This document shows positions 1-9,528 of a stretch of 59,971 nt of DNA, piece after piece (the first letter of the stretch is position 1; the number at the start of each line of letters is the position of its first letter). The DNA is from Phycisphaerales bacterium Planc_01. Lineage in GTDB: Bacteria; Planctomycetota; Phycisphaerae; Sedimentisphaerales; Anaerobacaceae. Location: the NCBI GenBank assembly GCA_001603075.1, contig LVBB01000058.1:1-59971 (forward strand), written 5' to 3'. The position numbers and the translations under genes were made by a program. The notes beneath the pieces were generated by a model. That model saw nothing but the letters and a program-made list of their open reading frames with translations. It had not been told where the DNA came from and searched no databases.

Positions 1-1978
1 GAGTAGAACGGCGAGACCGTGTTATCGTATTGGAGCGGCATGGACTGCCGGCCGCTGCGGACAATGGTCCGTTCGGCGAATGGGGTTTCGAGATACCCGA
101 CCGTCGAACCGGTGCCGTTCACCCAGCCGTCGAGCCACGTGTCGAAGATCGCCTCGCCGGCGTCGATGTCGTCGGTGTAGCTCTCGAAGCCGTCGATCGA
201 CGCGAACTCCTGCGTCGAGAAGCTCCAGAGATCACCGGCCCATGCCGCGACGGCATCGGCGTTGTTGACCTCGATAACCTGCCAGGAATACGTGTTTCCG
301 AAAACAAGATTCGGCGACGCAAGGATCGCCTCGTCAACTGTATCGAACAGAACGAGCGAATCCGGATCGGTCCCAAGGTAGACGTCGTGCGACGCGGCAT
401 TTCGCCCACCGCGCCAGGTTAGAGCGGTCCCGACGTCCACGCCGGTGGCGCCGTCGGCCGGCTGCGGCTCGCGGGCGTGGGCGGGAACGAACAGGAAGCG
501 GACCTCGCTGAGGCCACACTGGCCGCTCGTGCCGAAGCCGCTATTGACGGTCAGGCGGACGTACCGGGCCGCGATGCCGCCAAGGGCAACGGCCGTATTG
601 GCCGTGTACGTGCCGGTTCCCGAGGCCCTGGCCAATTCGACCTCGCCCAGCGTGGTCCAGTCTTCGCCGTCTTCGGAGTAGGCGACGGTGACATCCTTGA
701 GCCCGAAGCCCAGAAGCATCTCGAACTGCACGTTGTAGTTCCACACGAGCATTTCGTGGAGCATGTAGAGGCGATCGAACTCGTACTGGATGTACAGGGT
801 CTCGCCCTCCGGGGCCCTTGCCAGCCACATGGCCGTGCTGTCGGTGGAATGCTGATCGGCAGTGTTGAGCCCCGAACCATCAATTGTCTTCTCCGGTCCG
901 GCGGTCGGGTCCGAGATCCCATTGGTTGTGGCGACGATGTTCGCGACCGGATAGGCGAACGGTTCTGTGGTGAAGGTCCAGACGTTGCCCTCGAAGACCG
1001 TGCGGTCCGGGGTGGCGTTGACCTCATCGACGCGCCAGTAATAGGTCCGGCCGTAGTCCAGTCGCTCGATGTCCACGCGCGTGGCGTCCAGGGCCAGGCC
1101 CTCGGCGATCCGCGTCGCGGGGGCCGCGACATCGACGTCTTCCCAGGACGAACCGAAATAGACGTTGTGTGTGCCGGCGTATTCGCCCGCCGTCCAGGTT
1201 AGATCGGTGGTGACGGGCACATCGTCGGCGCCGTCGGTCGGGATCGGATCGGAGGCGCGTTTGCGACGGAAGAAGCTGTCGCCGGCCCCGCCCAGGCTGG
1301 CGATTTCGGCAGCGCTGAGCGGCCGGTCCCAGATGGCGACGGACGAGACGTTGATCGGGGCATCGTCCCGGTCCTGATTGTTGCCGGCGCAGAACAGCAG
1401 GATGACGTCGGCGAGGCTGAACCGACCGTCGATGCCCTGCTGGTTGCCTTTGAAGATTTCCTCGCCATCGACGTACAGATCCTGTCGAACGCCGTTCTCG
1501 ACCACGAGGACCATGCGATACCACGTGTCGCCCTGGGTGGTGTATCCGAACGCGCCGGAGTAACCTACGGCGCCGATTCCGATCGCGCCCGAGGAGTTGA
1601 TGGTCCAGTCGGAGTCATCCGCGTTGGTCGGATCGAGCTGAAACAGGTCGTTGTACCCGTTGGGCGGATCGGACAGGCTGCTGGGCGGATAGCTGAAGTC
1701 GATCAGCAGCGTCCATTGGTTAACCTTGGTGCCGCCGCCGTTGGGGGCGATCCCATGCGTGCAGATGAAGTAACTGCCCTCGCCGATCTGCACCGCGCCG
1801 TCGGCGGCATGGACGCCCGGGACCTTCTCGATGGTGCCGACCAGTTCCAACGGCTGGCCGATGGTCGCCCGGCTGGGGTCCGACGGATTGAATTCCCACG
1901 CGCCTTGCGGTTCCGGGACTGCTGCCTTCGCCGGCGCTGTCAGAGCCACTGCCAGCAACAACAACATGAGCCTTTTCA
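1..1978 (-). CDS. Secreted LamG / discoidin modular surface protein (partial, C-terminus outside window)
   Basis: No enzymatic activity is evident; likely an exported carbohydrate- or surface-binding protein. The ATG at 1978 follows a strong AAGGAG site and opens a signal peptide of about 19 residues (MKRLMLLLLAVALTAPAKA). Next come a LamG/concanavalin-like domain (about 25-235), an Fn3-like unit (about 244-333, with DLTWTAGEYAGTHNVYFG), an F5/8 type C (discoidin)-like domain (about 339-493) and a second Fn3-like unit (about 499-583). A further domain opens with DGFESYTDDIDAGE and is cut by the window edge. 659 residues are visible. The two Fn3-like units are recognisable duplicates. This modular layout is common in Phycisphaerae, where these proteins are numerous and mostly uncharacterised. 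The ligand is unknown. Domain limits are estimated by eye. Confidence 0.85.
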
Positions 1979-2270
1979 TACCATTCTCCTTCTTTCTGCT
2001 GAACCATGAGATCGACCCGTCATAGTCCGAGATCAGTCGGACGACGGGGACAGCCGCACAATCTGTCGCTGATGTCAGTCATTCTTCTCACCGGCCGGGA
2101 CACCCACGCCGACCCATTTCATCTTTCCTCCAGCCCCCTTGTTCCCGACGGGGCACATCACGGACGCCTGCGGACCGCCCGGCGTGTCGCACCCGATCCC
2201 CCGTTGGGGCCGCATCCACCCGTCTATTGTAGATCGTCAGCGGTGACGAGGAAAGAAAAAACACGTTGCC

Positions 2271-2738
2271 ATGGGGCCGCCTCCGTTGACAGCCATCGGC
2301 CAACGTGCGATCCTGGGCGTCGTCCGGGACGCGGTTCCGGGGGTCTGGCTCGTTTTTCACGGTGCACCCGATATGTTCTCCGGCGTCGTTGGTGGTATCT
2401 TCATCGTTGTTGGTATTCTCTCCCTGTGCTACCCAGAGGCCCTGCGCAGAAGGCTGCGTCGTAAGGCCGTCTGGAAACTGCGGCGCTATTTCTTCGCCGC
2501 CGCGCTCTTCTTCGGGGTTCTTCTGATCTCCACCGGCTGGAAACAGCCGGGCCTGTTGCCCAAGATGCTCGTGCTCATCGGCGTGGCCGCTGTTCTCAAG
2601 GGCCTGTTGCTGCTCAACTCCAGGGCCAGCGAGCGGATTACGGCCTGGATACTTGCCCGGCCGATCCTGCATCTGAGGATGTTCGCTGTCGCCGAAATCG
2701 CCATGGGTCTCCTGATCCTCCTCGGCCTGCGAGTGTAG
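2271..2738 (+). CDS. Small hypothetical membrane protein
   Basis: I do not recognise the family. The product is up to 155 residues and mostly hydrophobic. About four membrane segments are visible (around FSGVVGGIFIVVGILSL, YFFAAALFFGVLLIST, MLVLIGVAAVLKGLLLL and MFAVAEIAMGLLILLGL), with a basic stretch RRRLRRKAVWKLRR between the first two, probably cytoplasmic. The two halves look loosely similar, as in a duplicated two-helix unit. The start is uncertain. ATG 2271 has a GAGGAAAG sequence about 16 bases upstream, while an in-frame ATG at 2373 would give 121 residues beginning right at the first helix but has no clear ribosome site. It is divergent from the LamG gene. No function can be inferred from its neighbours. 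Confidence 0.6.
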   Translation: MGPPPLTAIGQRAILGVVRDAVPGVWLVFHGAPDMFSGVVGGIFIVVGILSLCYPEALRRRLRRKAVWKLRRYFFAAALFFGVLLISTGWKQPGLLPKMLVLIGVAAVLKGLLLLNSRASERITAWILARPILHLRMFAVAEIAMGLLILLGLRV

Positions 2739-2893
2739 TCCCGCCGTTGCGATCACGACATTCAGGATCTAACGTAACCACAAGTACAGGCGGCCTCCAG
2801 CGGTGCCCTGGGCGATTGACCCGCGGCGAAGAGGGAATTGCGTCGCCTCGCGAAAAAGACTCTCGCCCTGCGCGATCTTCCGCGTTCTTCATG

Positions 2894-2922
2894 TAGACGC
2901 GCCCGCGTTCCTGTGTTACGAT
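2894..2922 (+). promoter_or_regulatory. Candidate sigma70-type promoter upstream of the propeller protein gene
   Basis: TAGACG at 2894-2899, a 17-base spacer, and TACGAT at 2917-2922. The predicted start lies about 85 bases before the GTG at 3013. The match is moderate (4/6 and 4/6 to consensus) with ideal spacing. Confidence 0.4.
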
Positions 2923-3012
2923 AGGCAGGCTCGCCGAGAGCGATCCGTGACGGATGGAAACGAATTGCGACAGCCGCAGCGTCGTACGAAGCCTGCGAAA
3001 GGGGGTCACGCC

Positions 3013-4335
3013 GTGAAACACTGTATCTGGACACTGCTCCTGCTGACATGTGTCTGTAACGTACAAGCGGCAGATTGGCCGCATTGGCGCGGACCATTCT
3101 TCAACGGCGCAACCGAAGAGAAGAACCTGCCAACGCTCTGGAGCCGGACCGAGGGGATCGCCTGGAGGGCGGAACTCCCCGGTTCCTCGGCCGCCACGCC
3201 GATCGTCTGGGGTGATCGAGTGTTCATCAGCAGCACCGACACGCAGAGAGACACGCTGGTTGCGATGTGCTTCGACCGGGCCGACGGCCGACGTCTCTGG
3301 CAACACGATGTTGCTCGGGGGACGCACCGGGACCAGCGGAGCACATATGGGGCGCCCTCGCCGGTGACCGACGGCCAACGCGTGGTCTTCTTCTACTCCA
3401 CCGGCGACCTCGTCGCGTTCGATTTCGAGGGGCGTCGCCTGTGGGGGCGAAACCTCCAGGAAGACTATGGCACGTTCGCATTTCTCTGGACGTTCGCCAG
3501 CAGTCCGACTCTGCTCGACGGCAAGCTCTACGTGCAGGTGCTCCAGCGGGATGTACCGGTGGGTGGGCGCGGCCTGCGTGATCGCCCGAACGAGTCGTAC
3601 CTGCTGGCGATCGATTCCGAGACGGGTAAGACGCTGTGGCGACACATCCGTCCGAGCCAGGCGAGGGAGGAATCGCGCGAGGCGTTCTCGACGCCGATTC
3701 CGGTCTGGCACGAGGACAAGCCGCAGTTGGTGCTCGTCGGAGGCGATGCGATCACGGGCCACGATCCGCAGACGGGCCAAGAGCTGTGGCGATGGGGTAC
3801 GTGGAATCCCCGACGGATTACGCATTGGCGGCTGGTGCCCTCGCCGGTCGCCGGCGACGGCATCGTCCTGGCCTGCGCTCCCAAGAGCAGTCCCGTGTAC
3901 GGCATTCCGTTGGGCCTCCAGGGCGATCTGGACGACAGCGACCTGGCCTGGATCAGCGGCCACGAGCCGCGTGACGTCTCGGCCGATGTCCCCACGCCGG
4001 CTTTCTACGACGGCGATTTCTTCGTGCTCAACGACCTGCGCCGCAAGCTGTCGCGGATCGAGCCGCGCACGGGTCGCGTCAAGTGGACGATCGACACCCC
4101 CGGCCGGGCCAAGTACGAGGCCTCACCCCTGGCCGCCGACGGCAGGATCTATCTGATCAACCACGCCGGCGAGGTGGCGGTGATCGACGCGGCCGCGGGG
4201 GACATTCTCCATGTGATCCCCATGGATGAGCCCGCGCGTGGCGAGGTCGTGCGAGCCTCGATTGCCGCCGCACAAGGCCGCCTGTTTATCCGAACGACGC
4301 GCCATCTGTACTGCGTCGGGCCACGGAATCCGTGA
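3013..4335 (+). CDS. Secreted PQQ-like beta-propeller repeat protein
   Basis: A 440-residue exported protein. The frame is open from 2803, but GTG 3013 is chosen because AAAGGGGG lies about 8 bases upstream and a signal peptide starts exactly there (HCIWTLLLLTCVCNVQA). The mature protein begins ADWPHWRGPFFNG, close to the DWPxWRGP opening typical of planctomycete PQQ-like (quinoprotein alcohol dehydrogenase-like) proteins. Repeated strand motifs follow, such as LLAIDSETGKTLW, ITGHDPQTGQELW and LSRIEPRTGRVKW, which mark propeller blades. These proteins usually lack a catalytic pocket, so a binding or scaffolding role is more likely than dehydrogenase activity. It stands alone between a membrane protein and a prepilin-like gene. 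The family call is firm; the function is open. Confidence 0.85.
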   Translation: MKHCIWTLLLLTCVCNVQAADWPHWRGPFFNGATEEKNLPTLWSRTEGIAWRAELPGSSAATPIVWGDRVFISSTDTQRDTLVAMCFDRADGRRLWQHDVARGTHRDQRSTYGAPSPVTDGQRVVFFYSTGDLVAFDFEGRRLWGRNLQEDYGTFAFLWTFASSPTLLDGKLYVQVLQRDVPVGGRGLRDRPNESYLLAIDSETGKTLWRHIRPSQAREESREAFSTPIPVWHEDKPQLVLVGGDAITGHDPQTGQELWRWGTWNPRRITHWRLVPSPVAGDGIVLACAPKSSPVYGIPLGLQGDLDDSDLAWISGHEPRDVSADVPTPAFYDGDFFVLNDLRRKLSRIEPRTGRVKWTIDTPGRAKYEASPLAADGRIYLINHAGEVAVIDAAAGDILHVIPMDEPARGEVVRASIAAAQGRLFIRTTRHLYCVGPRNP

Positions 4336-4578
4336 ACGGGCCGGTGCTTTGGGTTACAGTCTACAGCCTCCCGCCTCCAGACTGCTGTAGCCTGAGATAC
4401 GAGATAGGATTTTTTCTCTTGTCCTGCCGCCGCGGTTCGACGATAATACCCCCAACGAGAACCGGCCGCAGAAGCGCCCCGGCGTGCGTCGAGGACGAGA
4501 CGATGCAGAGACCGCCCATCCTCGACGAGCTCGCCACTAACGCATCGGCGCCGAATTGCGATGAGAGGATCGAGAGCT

Positions 4579-5910
4579 ATGCGAATTCACAGGCGAGAGA
4601 GAATGCGCGGATGGGGTGGACGTTCCGTTGGATTGCGAATCGTTGCGTTGTGTCGGGGGGCCGATCTGAACAAGATCAACCCCTCTTTCGACAACGACAG
4701 CAAGGGAGATGCGAGAAGGAAGAGGGCCTTCACGCTCATCGAGCTGCTCGTGGTCATTGCGATCATCGCCGTGCTGATCGCCTTGAGTCTGCCGGTCACC
4801 AGGCTGGTGCGCGAGGTGGGCCGCGAGACGGTATGCCGGTCGAACCTGCATCAGTTGACCGTGATGCTCAAGACCTACTGCAACGACCATGACGGCCTGT
4901 TTCCCAACCCAACCTATCTTTACCATTCCGTGGAATCGTTCAGATCCCATCCCGGGCAACCGTCGCGGGTGTCTTACGGCGCGAGGTATCCCTGGACCTG
5001 CCGTTGGCACGATGCGGGGATCGGTCCGGCCAGCCGGCTGTTGCGCGATCACAAGGAGCTTCAGGGCGCACTGATACCCTATCTGGGAAATCCCAAGGTC
5101 CTTCTCTGCAAGACGGGCGTGCGCGCCTATCTGGAACGGGGCTGTAACAGCCAGGATCCGAATCGACCCAGGCGGCTTCAGCCTCCGGTGATTCCGGGTT
5201 GGGGGCCGGGTGGCGGTGGTGTGCGTCGCACAGTTACGCCTGCACCCGACCCGAACGACTTCCCCGCCGTGGTCCCCCAGTACTGCTACACGATGAACGG
5301 GAACCTGCACAGGACCTTCCTGACCGGATCTCTTACCGGGGGAGGCAATGCTGTGGATGCCAGGACCGTTCGAATCACAACGATCCGGCGGGAGACACAG
5401 GTCACGCGCAGTCCCGCCGAGGTGTTCGCCTTCGGCGAGGAGAATTCCTGGACGATCAACACAGAATCGCGATGGCCGGCGCGGTACAATCTCAGCGGCC
5501 CGTGGGGGGGAACGCAGGATGGGACCATGAACGATCCGGGCGAGCCCATCGACGCCCAGATGCCCACGTTCAGGGTCACCGGCGCCATTACGACAGGGTC
5601 TCTCGACATCGGGCCGTCTTATACCACCTTTGACACTCCTTCGGAACGCCCCTATGCGTCGACGATGCCGCCGACCGACGTCGGGGATGCCTTCGCGACC
5701 TACCACCGGCCCCCCAAGGGCGATCTGAACACGGGCCACTCCTATGTCTCCATGCTGGACGGCCATGTCCGAAAGATCACGGTCTCGGATCAACTCCGCA
5801 AGAGCCGGCGCATGGAAGGTCTGCGTGAAAGCTCTCTTGGCCCCGGGGGCAATCTGCATCTCGCCTGGCCCCTCGAAGTTCCGCCCCTCGCCGGCTGGGG
5901 GAGCCAGTGA
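4579..5910 (+). CDS. Prepilin-type N-terminal methylation protein (planctomycete H-x-DG type)
   Basis: About 443 residues. The diagnostic feature is a type III signal at about residues 49-75 (RRKRA then FTLIELLVVIAIIAVL), with Glu at +5 of the mature pilin and Ala instead of Gly before the cleavage site. The C-terminal part ends with GHSYVSMLDGHV, resembling the H-x-DG region of the large planctomycete prepilin family often annotated DUF1559 or H-X9-DG; here the spacing from His to DG is six residues. The leader before the cleavage site is unusually long. In-frame ATGs at 4561, 4579 and 4603 exist and none has a convincing ribosome site; an out-of-frame ATG with GGGAG sits at 4711. The gene is far from the pilus block at 17.8-31.9 kb, so it may be assembled separately. 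Confidence 0.75.
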   Translation: MRIHRRERMRGWGGRSVGLRIVALCRGADLNKINPSFDNDSKGDARRKRAFTLIELLVVIAIIAVLIALSLPVTRLVREVGRETVCRSNLHQLTVMLKTYCNDHDGLFPNPTYLYHSVESFRSHPGQPSRVSYGARYPWTCRWHDAGIGPASRLLRDHKELQGALIPYLGNPKVLLCKTGVRAYLERGCNSQDPNRPRRLQPPVIPGWGPGGGGVRRTVTPAPDPNDFPAVVPQYCYTMNGNLHRTFLTGSLTGGGNAVDARTVRITTIRRETQVTRSPAEVFAFGEENSWTINTESRWPARYNLSGPWGGTQDGTMNDPGEPIDAQMPTFRVTGAITTGSLDIGPSYTTFDTPSERPYASTMPPTDVGDAFATYHRPPKGDLNTGHSYVSMLDGHVRKITVSDQLRKSRRMEGLRESSLGPGGNLHLAWPLEVPPLAGWGSQ

Positions 5911-6098
5911 GAGGCAACGGACCGATCCCAGTGCAGATGACAACGCTCTATGACTCTTGTACTCTTGAGGCGCATTTCTCTTGAGGGATAGCCCCCTGTT
6001 TCCGCTGCCGGGTGAGGGGTGCGTTGCCCAGGGGATGGTGGCCGCGCGGGGTGGGCCGGTGGGGAATCGGTGTGCGCGGCACACCCCGCGAGACTTGG

Positions 6099-6127
6099 TT
6101 GACATCACGACGCGACTGCCCTACACT
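6099..6127 (+). promoter_or_regulatory. Sigma70-type promoter for the FemAB-like/GT2 pair
   Basis: TTGACA at 6099-6104 is a perfect -35. A 17-base spacer is followed by TACACT at 6122-6127. Predicted transcription starts near 6134, about 46 bases before the ATG at 6180, which helps choose that start codon over the upstream in-frame ATG at 6012. Confidence 0.6.
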
Positions 6128-6179
6128 TCCATGCCAAAGACGACAGCGTCCTATCAGAAGCATCGCCAGAGGCATCGCT

Positions 6180-7205
6180 ATGTGTGGTTCTCTCTTGAGA
6201 GAAGATGTCACTTCTTGTCTGGGTCCATCAGAACGGCTGTATGGGCCATCCTCGCAAGAGCGGGAAGGGCCGATATGCTCCGCTCGCTCCGTGTATGGCA
6301 ACCCCTTGAGCGATGTGGATTCGCCAGATACGGGAAATACCCGCAGGTATCTTCCATTCAACAGGATGGACTACGCCGAGACATACAAGGGCCATTTCCT
6401 TTTTTCGCGATGCCTTTCTTCGGCCCTCCAGATTCGCGGAATCCCGGGGACGGCGTTTCATGACGGCATGCTGCCATGGCCCTATATTACGATTCCCGAG
6501 ACGACCTGCTCTCTCATCAGGAGTGAGTTTCCTGGCCTTGTCACAGTGACCGGCGTCATTGCCCCTTCCGGCTCCTGCCCCTCGTGTGCCTGCGCGAGAG
6601 ATGAACTCGTCCCCCTGAAGGCGCATTTCGTTTACGATCCCTCTCTGGGCCCAGTCAGGCTGTCCAGGAAGTCTCGGTCGAATCTCAGAAAGGGATCTCG
6701 ATTCTGGCATCCGGCGGACGCCAATTCAGAGGAAGGATGGCGGGCGTTTGTCAGTCTGAGCAGGAATTTCGTCAGGGATCGGAAGATCACGGGAGGATTC
6801 TACGACTTTGGCGATGACCACTTCCATCTTCTATCCCGCCTCAGCGACATCCTGTTGTTTGGAGTACGAAATCCGTCGGCATGGGGCGCCATGGCATGCG
6901 GTGCCCGCCATGGGGCGGAACTCCATCTGATGCATATCCGGGTCAGTGCCCTGGGATACAGGTCCTGTGCCTCGTACGCCTTGATGGCGGAGATGACACA
7001 GTACTGCGCATCGAATCGCCTGTCTCTCTTCATGGGAGGGCTTCGCCACGGGGCCGATGAAGGACTGCTGCGATTCAAGAGGAGATGGACGAACAAGACT
7101 CTTCCGGCGTGGCTCTTGAGAGTCGTCATCCGACCCGACGTGTACAGACTGTTGGCAATTCCAGGAAACGCATTCTTCCCCGGCTACAGGTTTCATGCCT
7201 CCTGA
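6180..7205 (+). CDS. FemAB/GNAT-like acyltransferase
   Basis: 341 residues. ATG 6180 is chosen because AGAGG lies about 8 bases upstream and a strong promoter sits at 6099-6127; a shorter start at 6366 is possible. The core resembles the FemAB-like, GNAT-fold family: LKAHFVYDPS, then a basic stretch RLSRKSRSNLRKGSRF, a middle segment with LLFGVRNPSAWGAM, and a C-terminal GGLRHGADEGLLRFKRRW followed by FFPGYRFH. Proteins of this class transfer amino acids or acyl groups to cell-envelope glycans or lipids. The GT2 gene follows 11 bases later, so the pair probably modifies a surface glycan. Arginine codons AGG and AGA are frequent compared with the pilus genes, which may mean foreign origin. The substrate cannot be read from the sequence. 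Confidence 0.65.
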   Translation: MCGSLLREDVTSCLGPSERLYGPSSQEREGPICSARSVYGNPLSDVDSPDTGNTRRYLPFNRMDYAETYKGHFLFSRCLSSALQIRGIPGTAFHDGMLPWPYITIPETTCSLIRSEFPGLVTVTGVIAPSGSCPSCACARDELVPLKAHFVYDPSLGPVRLSRKSRSNLRKGSRFWHPADANSEEGWRAFVSLSRNFVRDRKITGGFYDFGDDHFHLLSRLSDILLFGVRNPSAWGAMACGARHGAELHLMHIRVSALGYRSCASYALMAEMTQYCASNRLSLFMGGLRHGADEGLLRFKRRWTNKTLPAWLLRVVIRPDVYRLLAIPGNAFFPGYRFHAS

Positions 7206-7216
7206 AGCATGGCGGC

Positions 7217-8362
7217 ATGAGGGGGTGCTTCGTGCAACTACCATCGATAGGCAAGGACGGGTTCGTGGAGATCTGCCCTCCCGATGCGGAGCCCGAGATG
7301 TCCATCCTGATGCCTCTGTACAATCAGAGCAAGCATGTCGAAGCAGCGATTTCTTCGGTACTCGCCCAGGAAGGGGTGGTCGCCGAGATTGTCATTTCCG
7401 ACGATGCATCCACGGATGCGACCTTGGACGAGGCCTTGCGTGTCGTTGGTGTTTGGCTGAGCAAGCGTGAATGCAGGCACAGGATTGTCGTGCGCGCAGG
7501 GGGGACTCGCCTGTGGCGCGATCACCTGCCTTTGCTCGTAGACAACTCGATCTGCGATGTGGTGTGCCAGGCTCATGGAGACGATCTTTCGGCACGTGGA
7601 CGATGTCGCGCCCTGATCGACGCATTCAACTCAGATCCGCTTATCTCGCTGGTCGCTTCAGAGGAAGGGCCGTTGCATGGCGTCCGACGTGCCAGACATC
7701 GAGCGGAGGCGACGGACCTCGCGAGGCAACTCGAGCCTCTTACGTATGGTGAGATCCTCGACAGACATCCGTTGTTGATCGGGGCTTTCCTGGCATGGCG
7801 AAAGAGCGCTGTCCACTGTTTCCATCGCCTGGACAGAGGCTTTTCAGCAGCCTCCCACGATCGGATCCTGACCTTTCGTGCATCGCTGACCGGCAAAGTG
7901 ATGCTTCTGAAGTTGCCGTTGGTCAGACGGCGCAGTCATCCGTTCCAGGCATCCAGACTCATGTTTCACGAACCGGACCGACATTGTCGTTTTGGTGGCA
8001 GTCTGTTCCGAATCAGCGCCTTTCTGGCCATGAAGCAGGACCTCGACAGAGCCTGCGAACTGGGACGGATCGACCGGATGAAGAGGGACATGCTGGAGGG
8101 GGAGATCGATCGACGGTTGAGTGTCTTCCAGCAAGAGTTGGCTGAGTCCTTTCGGGTCTATACCCTTGCCGGTAAGCGCATCGCATGGGTCGATGACAGC
8201 GCAATACAAAAGGCGAACGTCAACTTGAAAAGCCGGCTTCGGTCCGGCGCATTGGGCCTGGTCAGGCGAATCCAGAAGCGGATGAACCCGAATGGCGGCT
8301 CCTTAAGGCGCGTGTCTGGTGGCGGGCCCTTCGAACACCGGGAGCAATCGCCGATACCCTGA
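7217..8362 (+). CDS. Family 2 glycosyltransferase
   Basis: 381 residues if started at ATG 7217. The in-frame ATG at 7298 lies right before the GT-A fold (MSILMPLYNQSKHVEAAI) with GGAG upstream and is a real alternative. GT2 signs are the N-terminal MPLYNQ strand, SDDASTDAT (nucleotide binding) and AHGDDLSARGR (metal-binding GDD in place of DxD). The C-terminal 120 residues are basic with no membrane helix. It is expected to be a cytoplasmic, nucleotide-sugar-dependent enzyme. It is translationally close to the FemAB-like gene and convergent with GH26 (24 bases apart). Acceptor and donor sugars are unknown. Confidence 0.8.
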   Translation: MRGCFVQLPSIGKDGFVEICPPDAEPEMSILMPLYNQSKHVEAAISSVLAQEGVVAEIVISDDASTDATLDEALRVVGVWLSKRECRHRIVVRAGGTRLWRDHLPLLVDNSICDVVCQAHGDDLSARGRCRALIDAFNSDPLISLVASEEGPLHGVRRARHRAEATDLARQLEPLTYGEILDRHPLLIGAFLAWRKSAVHCFHRLDRGFSAASHDRILTFRASLTGKVMLLKLPLVRRRSHPFQASRLMFHEPDRHCRFGGSLFRISAFLAMKQDLDRACELGRIDRMKRDMLEGEIDRRLSVFQQELAESFRVYTLAGKRIAWVDDSAIQKANVNLKSRLRSGALGLVRRIQKRMNPNGGSLRRVSGGGPFEHREQSPIP

Positions 8363-8386
8363 TAGCGCCGGCCCACTGTCTGGATC

Positions 8387-9370
8387 CTATTCGAGGATGA
8401 TGGTCTTTGGCGAGGCCATCAGCTCGCGGCCGTTGTTGTTGCCGACGACGTTGTAGTATCCGGCGTCGCTCCAGAAGACGAAGCCGGCCAGCTCGGGGTA
8501 GCGGGTCTCCAGCCGTTCCAGGACGTTCATGCAGTCGACCGGCGAATCGGACCGGCCGCGAATCCCCAACTCGGCCCACCAGATCACCTTGCCGGCGTCT
8601 CTCTTCTTCTGCACGGCCCAGTCGTACTCCGAGAAGGGCAGGCCCGTCCCGTAGGCGGACTTGCCGAGGATATCGACATACTCATCGCCCGGATAGTCGC
8701 GCTCGAGCGCGCCGTGGTTCTGGGTGGTGTGATAGGCCCACAGGATATGGTCGAGGCCTTTCTGTCGCGTGAAGACGTCGTGCACGAGGCGGTACAGCCG
8801 GACGATCCGCTCGGTGCCGCCCTTGGCGTGCCACTTGTTCCGGTCGTCGCTCTCGACGAAGGGCGTATAGATCACCGGCACGCCGCGATCCTTGAGCCAT
8901 TGCAGGTTGGCGGCCATCCGGTCCATCTGGCGATAGAAGTGCGTCTTCGTCGGATTATTGTCCGGGGCGAAGATCAAATCGATCTCGACCGGATCGTTCC
9001 ACGACCCGCCGGAGGGGTTGGCGTAGAACGAGTAGACCCCGACGATCAGGCCGCGATCCCACATCTTCTTGACCCCGCGATTCCAGTCGTCGTCGCCAAA
9101 GGGATCGTCGTGAAAATCGTACGTGACGCATCCGTATCGGGGCCAGTGGCCCGTGTGGTCGTACACCTTCCTGAGCCAGTTGCTGGGATGATCCATATCG
9201 GGATTCTCATCGTGGACCCAGGTCGCCATCTGCCCGAAGAGATAGGACCCATTTCCCAGGCCCCTCAGATAGCCAAAGACCTCCTTGGCACGCGAGGCGG
9301 CGTCCTGGGCGAAAGCGGACATGGGAAGCCACGCCAGAATCACGGCCACTGTCCATTTCGGTAGCGTCAT
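8387..9370 (-). CDS. Secreted glycoside hydrolase family 26 (beta-mannanase-like)
   Basis: 327 residues. ATG 9370 has AGGGG 7 bases upstream and opens a signal peptide (LPKWTVAVILAWLPMSAFA). The frame is open to 9457, but that extension is not signal-like. The fold matches GH26: SYLFGQMATW near the N-terminus, a probable acid/base Glu173 in YTPFVESDD and a nucleophile Glu267 in IWWAELGIRG. In canonical mannanases the acid/base Glu follows His (HExN); here it follows Val and is followed by Ser, so the substrate may differ from plain beta-1,4-mannan. Retaining hydrolysis of a beta-mannoside or related polysaccharide outside the cytoplasm is the likely reaction. The GH130 gene at 46.3 kb would fit the same theme. 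Confidence 0.8.
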   Translation of the reverse strand: MTLPKWTVAVILAWLPMSAFAQDAASRAKEVFGYLRGLGNGSYLFGQMATWVHDENPDMDHPSNWLRKVYDHTGHWPRYGCVTYDFHDDPFGDDDWNRGVKKMWDRGLIVGVYSFYANPSGGSWNDPVEIDLIFAPDNNPTKTHFYRQMDRMAANLQWLKDRGVPVIYTPFVESDDRNKWHAKGGTERIVRLYRLVHDVFTRQKGLDHILWAYHTTQNHGALERDYPGDEYVDILGKSAYGTGLPFSEYDWAVQKKRDAGKVIWWAELGIRGRSDSPVDCMNVLERLETRYPELAGFVFWSDAGYYNVVGNNNGRELMASPKTIILE

Positions 9371-9528
9371 GTCATCCCCTTTGCGATCCATTCGTGCGAT
9401 CAGATCCACCCCGGCAGCCTGGCCCGCCTTCGCGGGTCCGCCGTATACCTTCGACAACGGTACTCAACAGCAATCTGACCGCCCGGTCAACCCTTTTGTT
9501 CGTGCCGACGGCGGGGGGCGTGACAAGG

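Noticed and set aside
2006-2464. 152-codon plus-strand frame between the LamG gene and the small membrane protein
   Set aside because: Overlaps the better-supported membrane protein in another frame; sequence is Arg/Pro/His-rich without domain or signal.
4336-4578. CTACAG/CTGTAG inverted repeat followed by a T6 run as a terminator for the propeller protein gene
   Set aside because: The loop is 18 bases and the T run is too far from the stem; not a credible intrinsic terminator.
9371-9528. TTGACC upstream of the GH26 gene as a -35 element
   Set aside because: No acceptable -10 occurs at 16-18 bases; nearest TATACG is at the wrong spacing.
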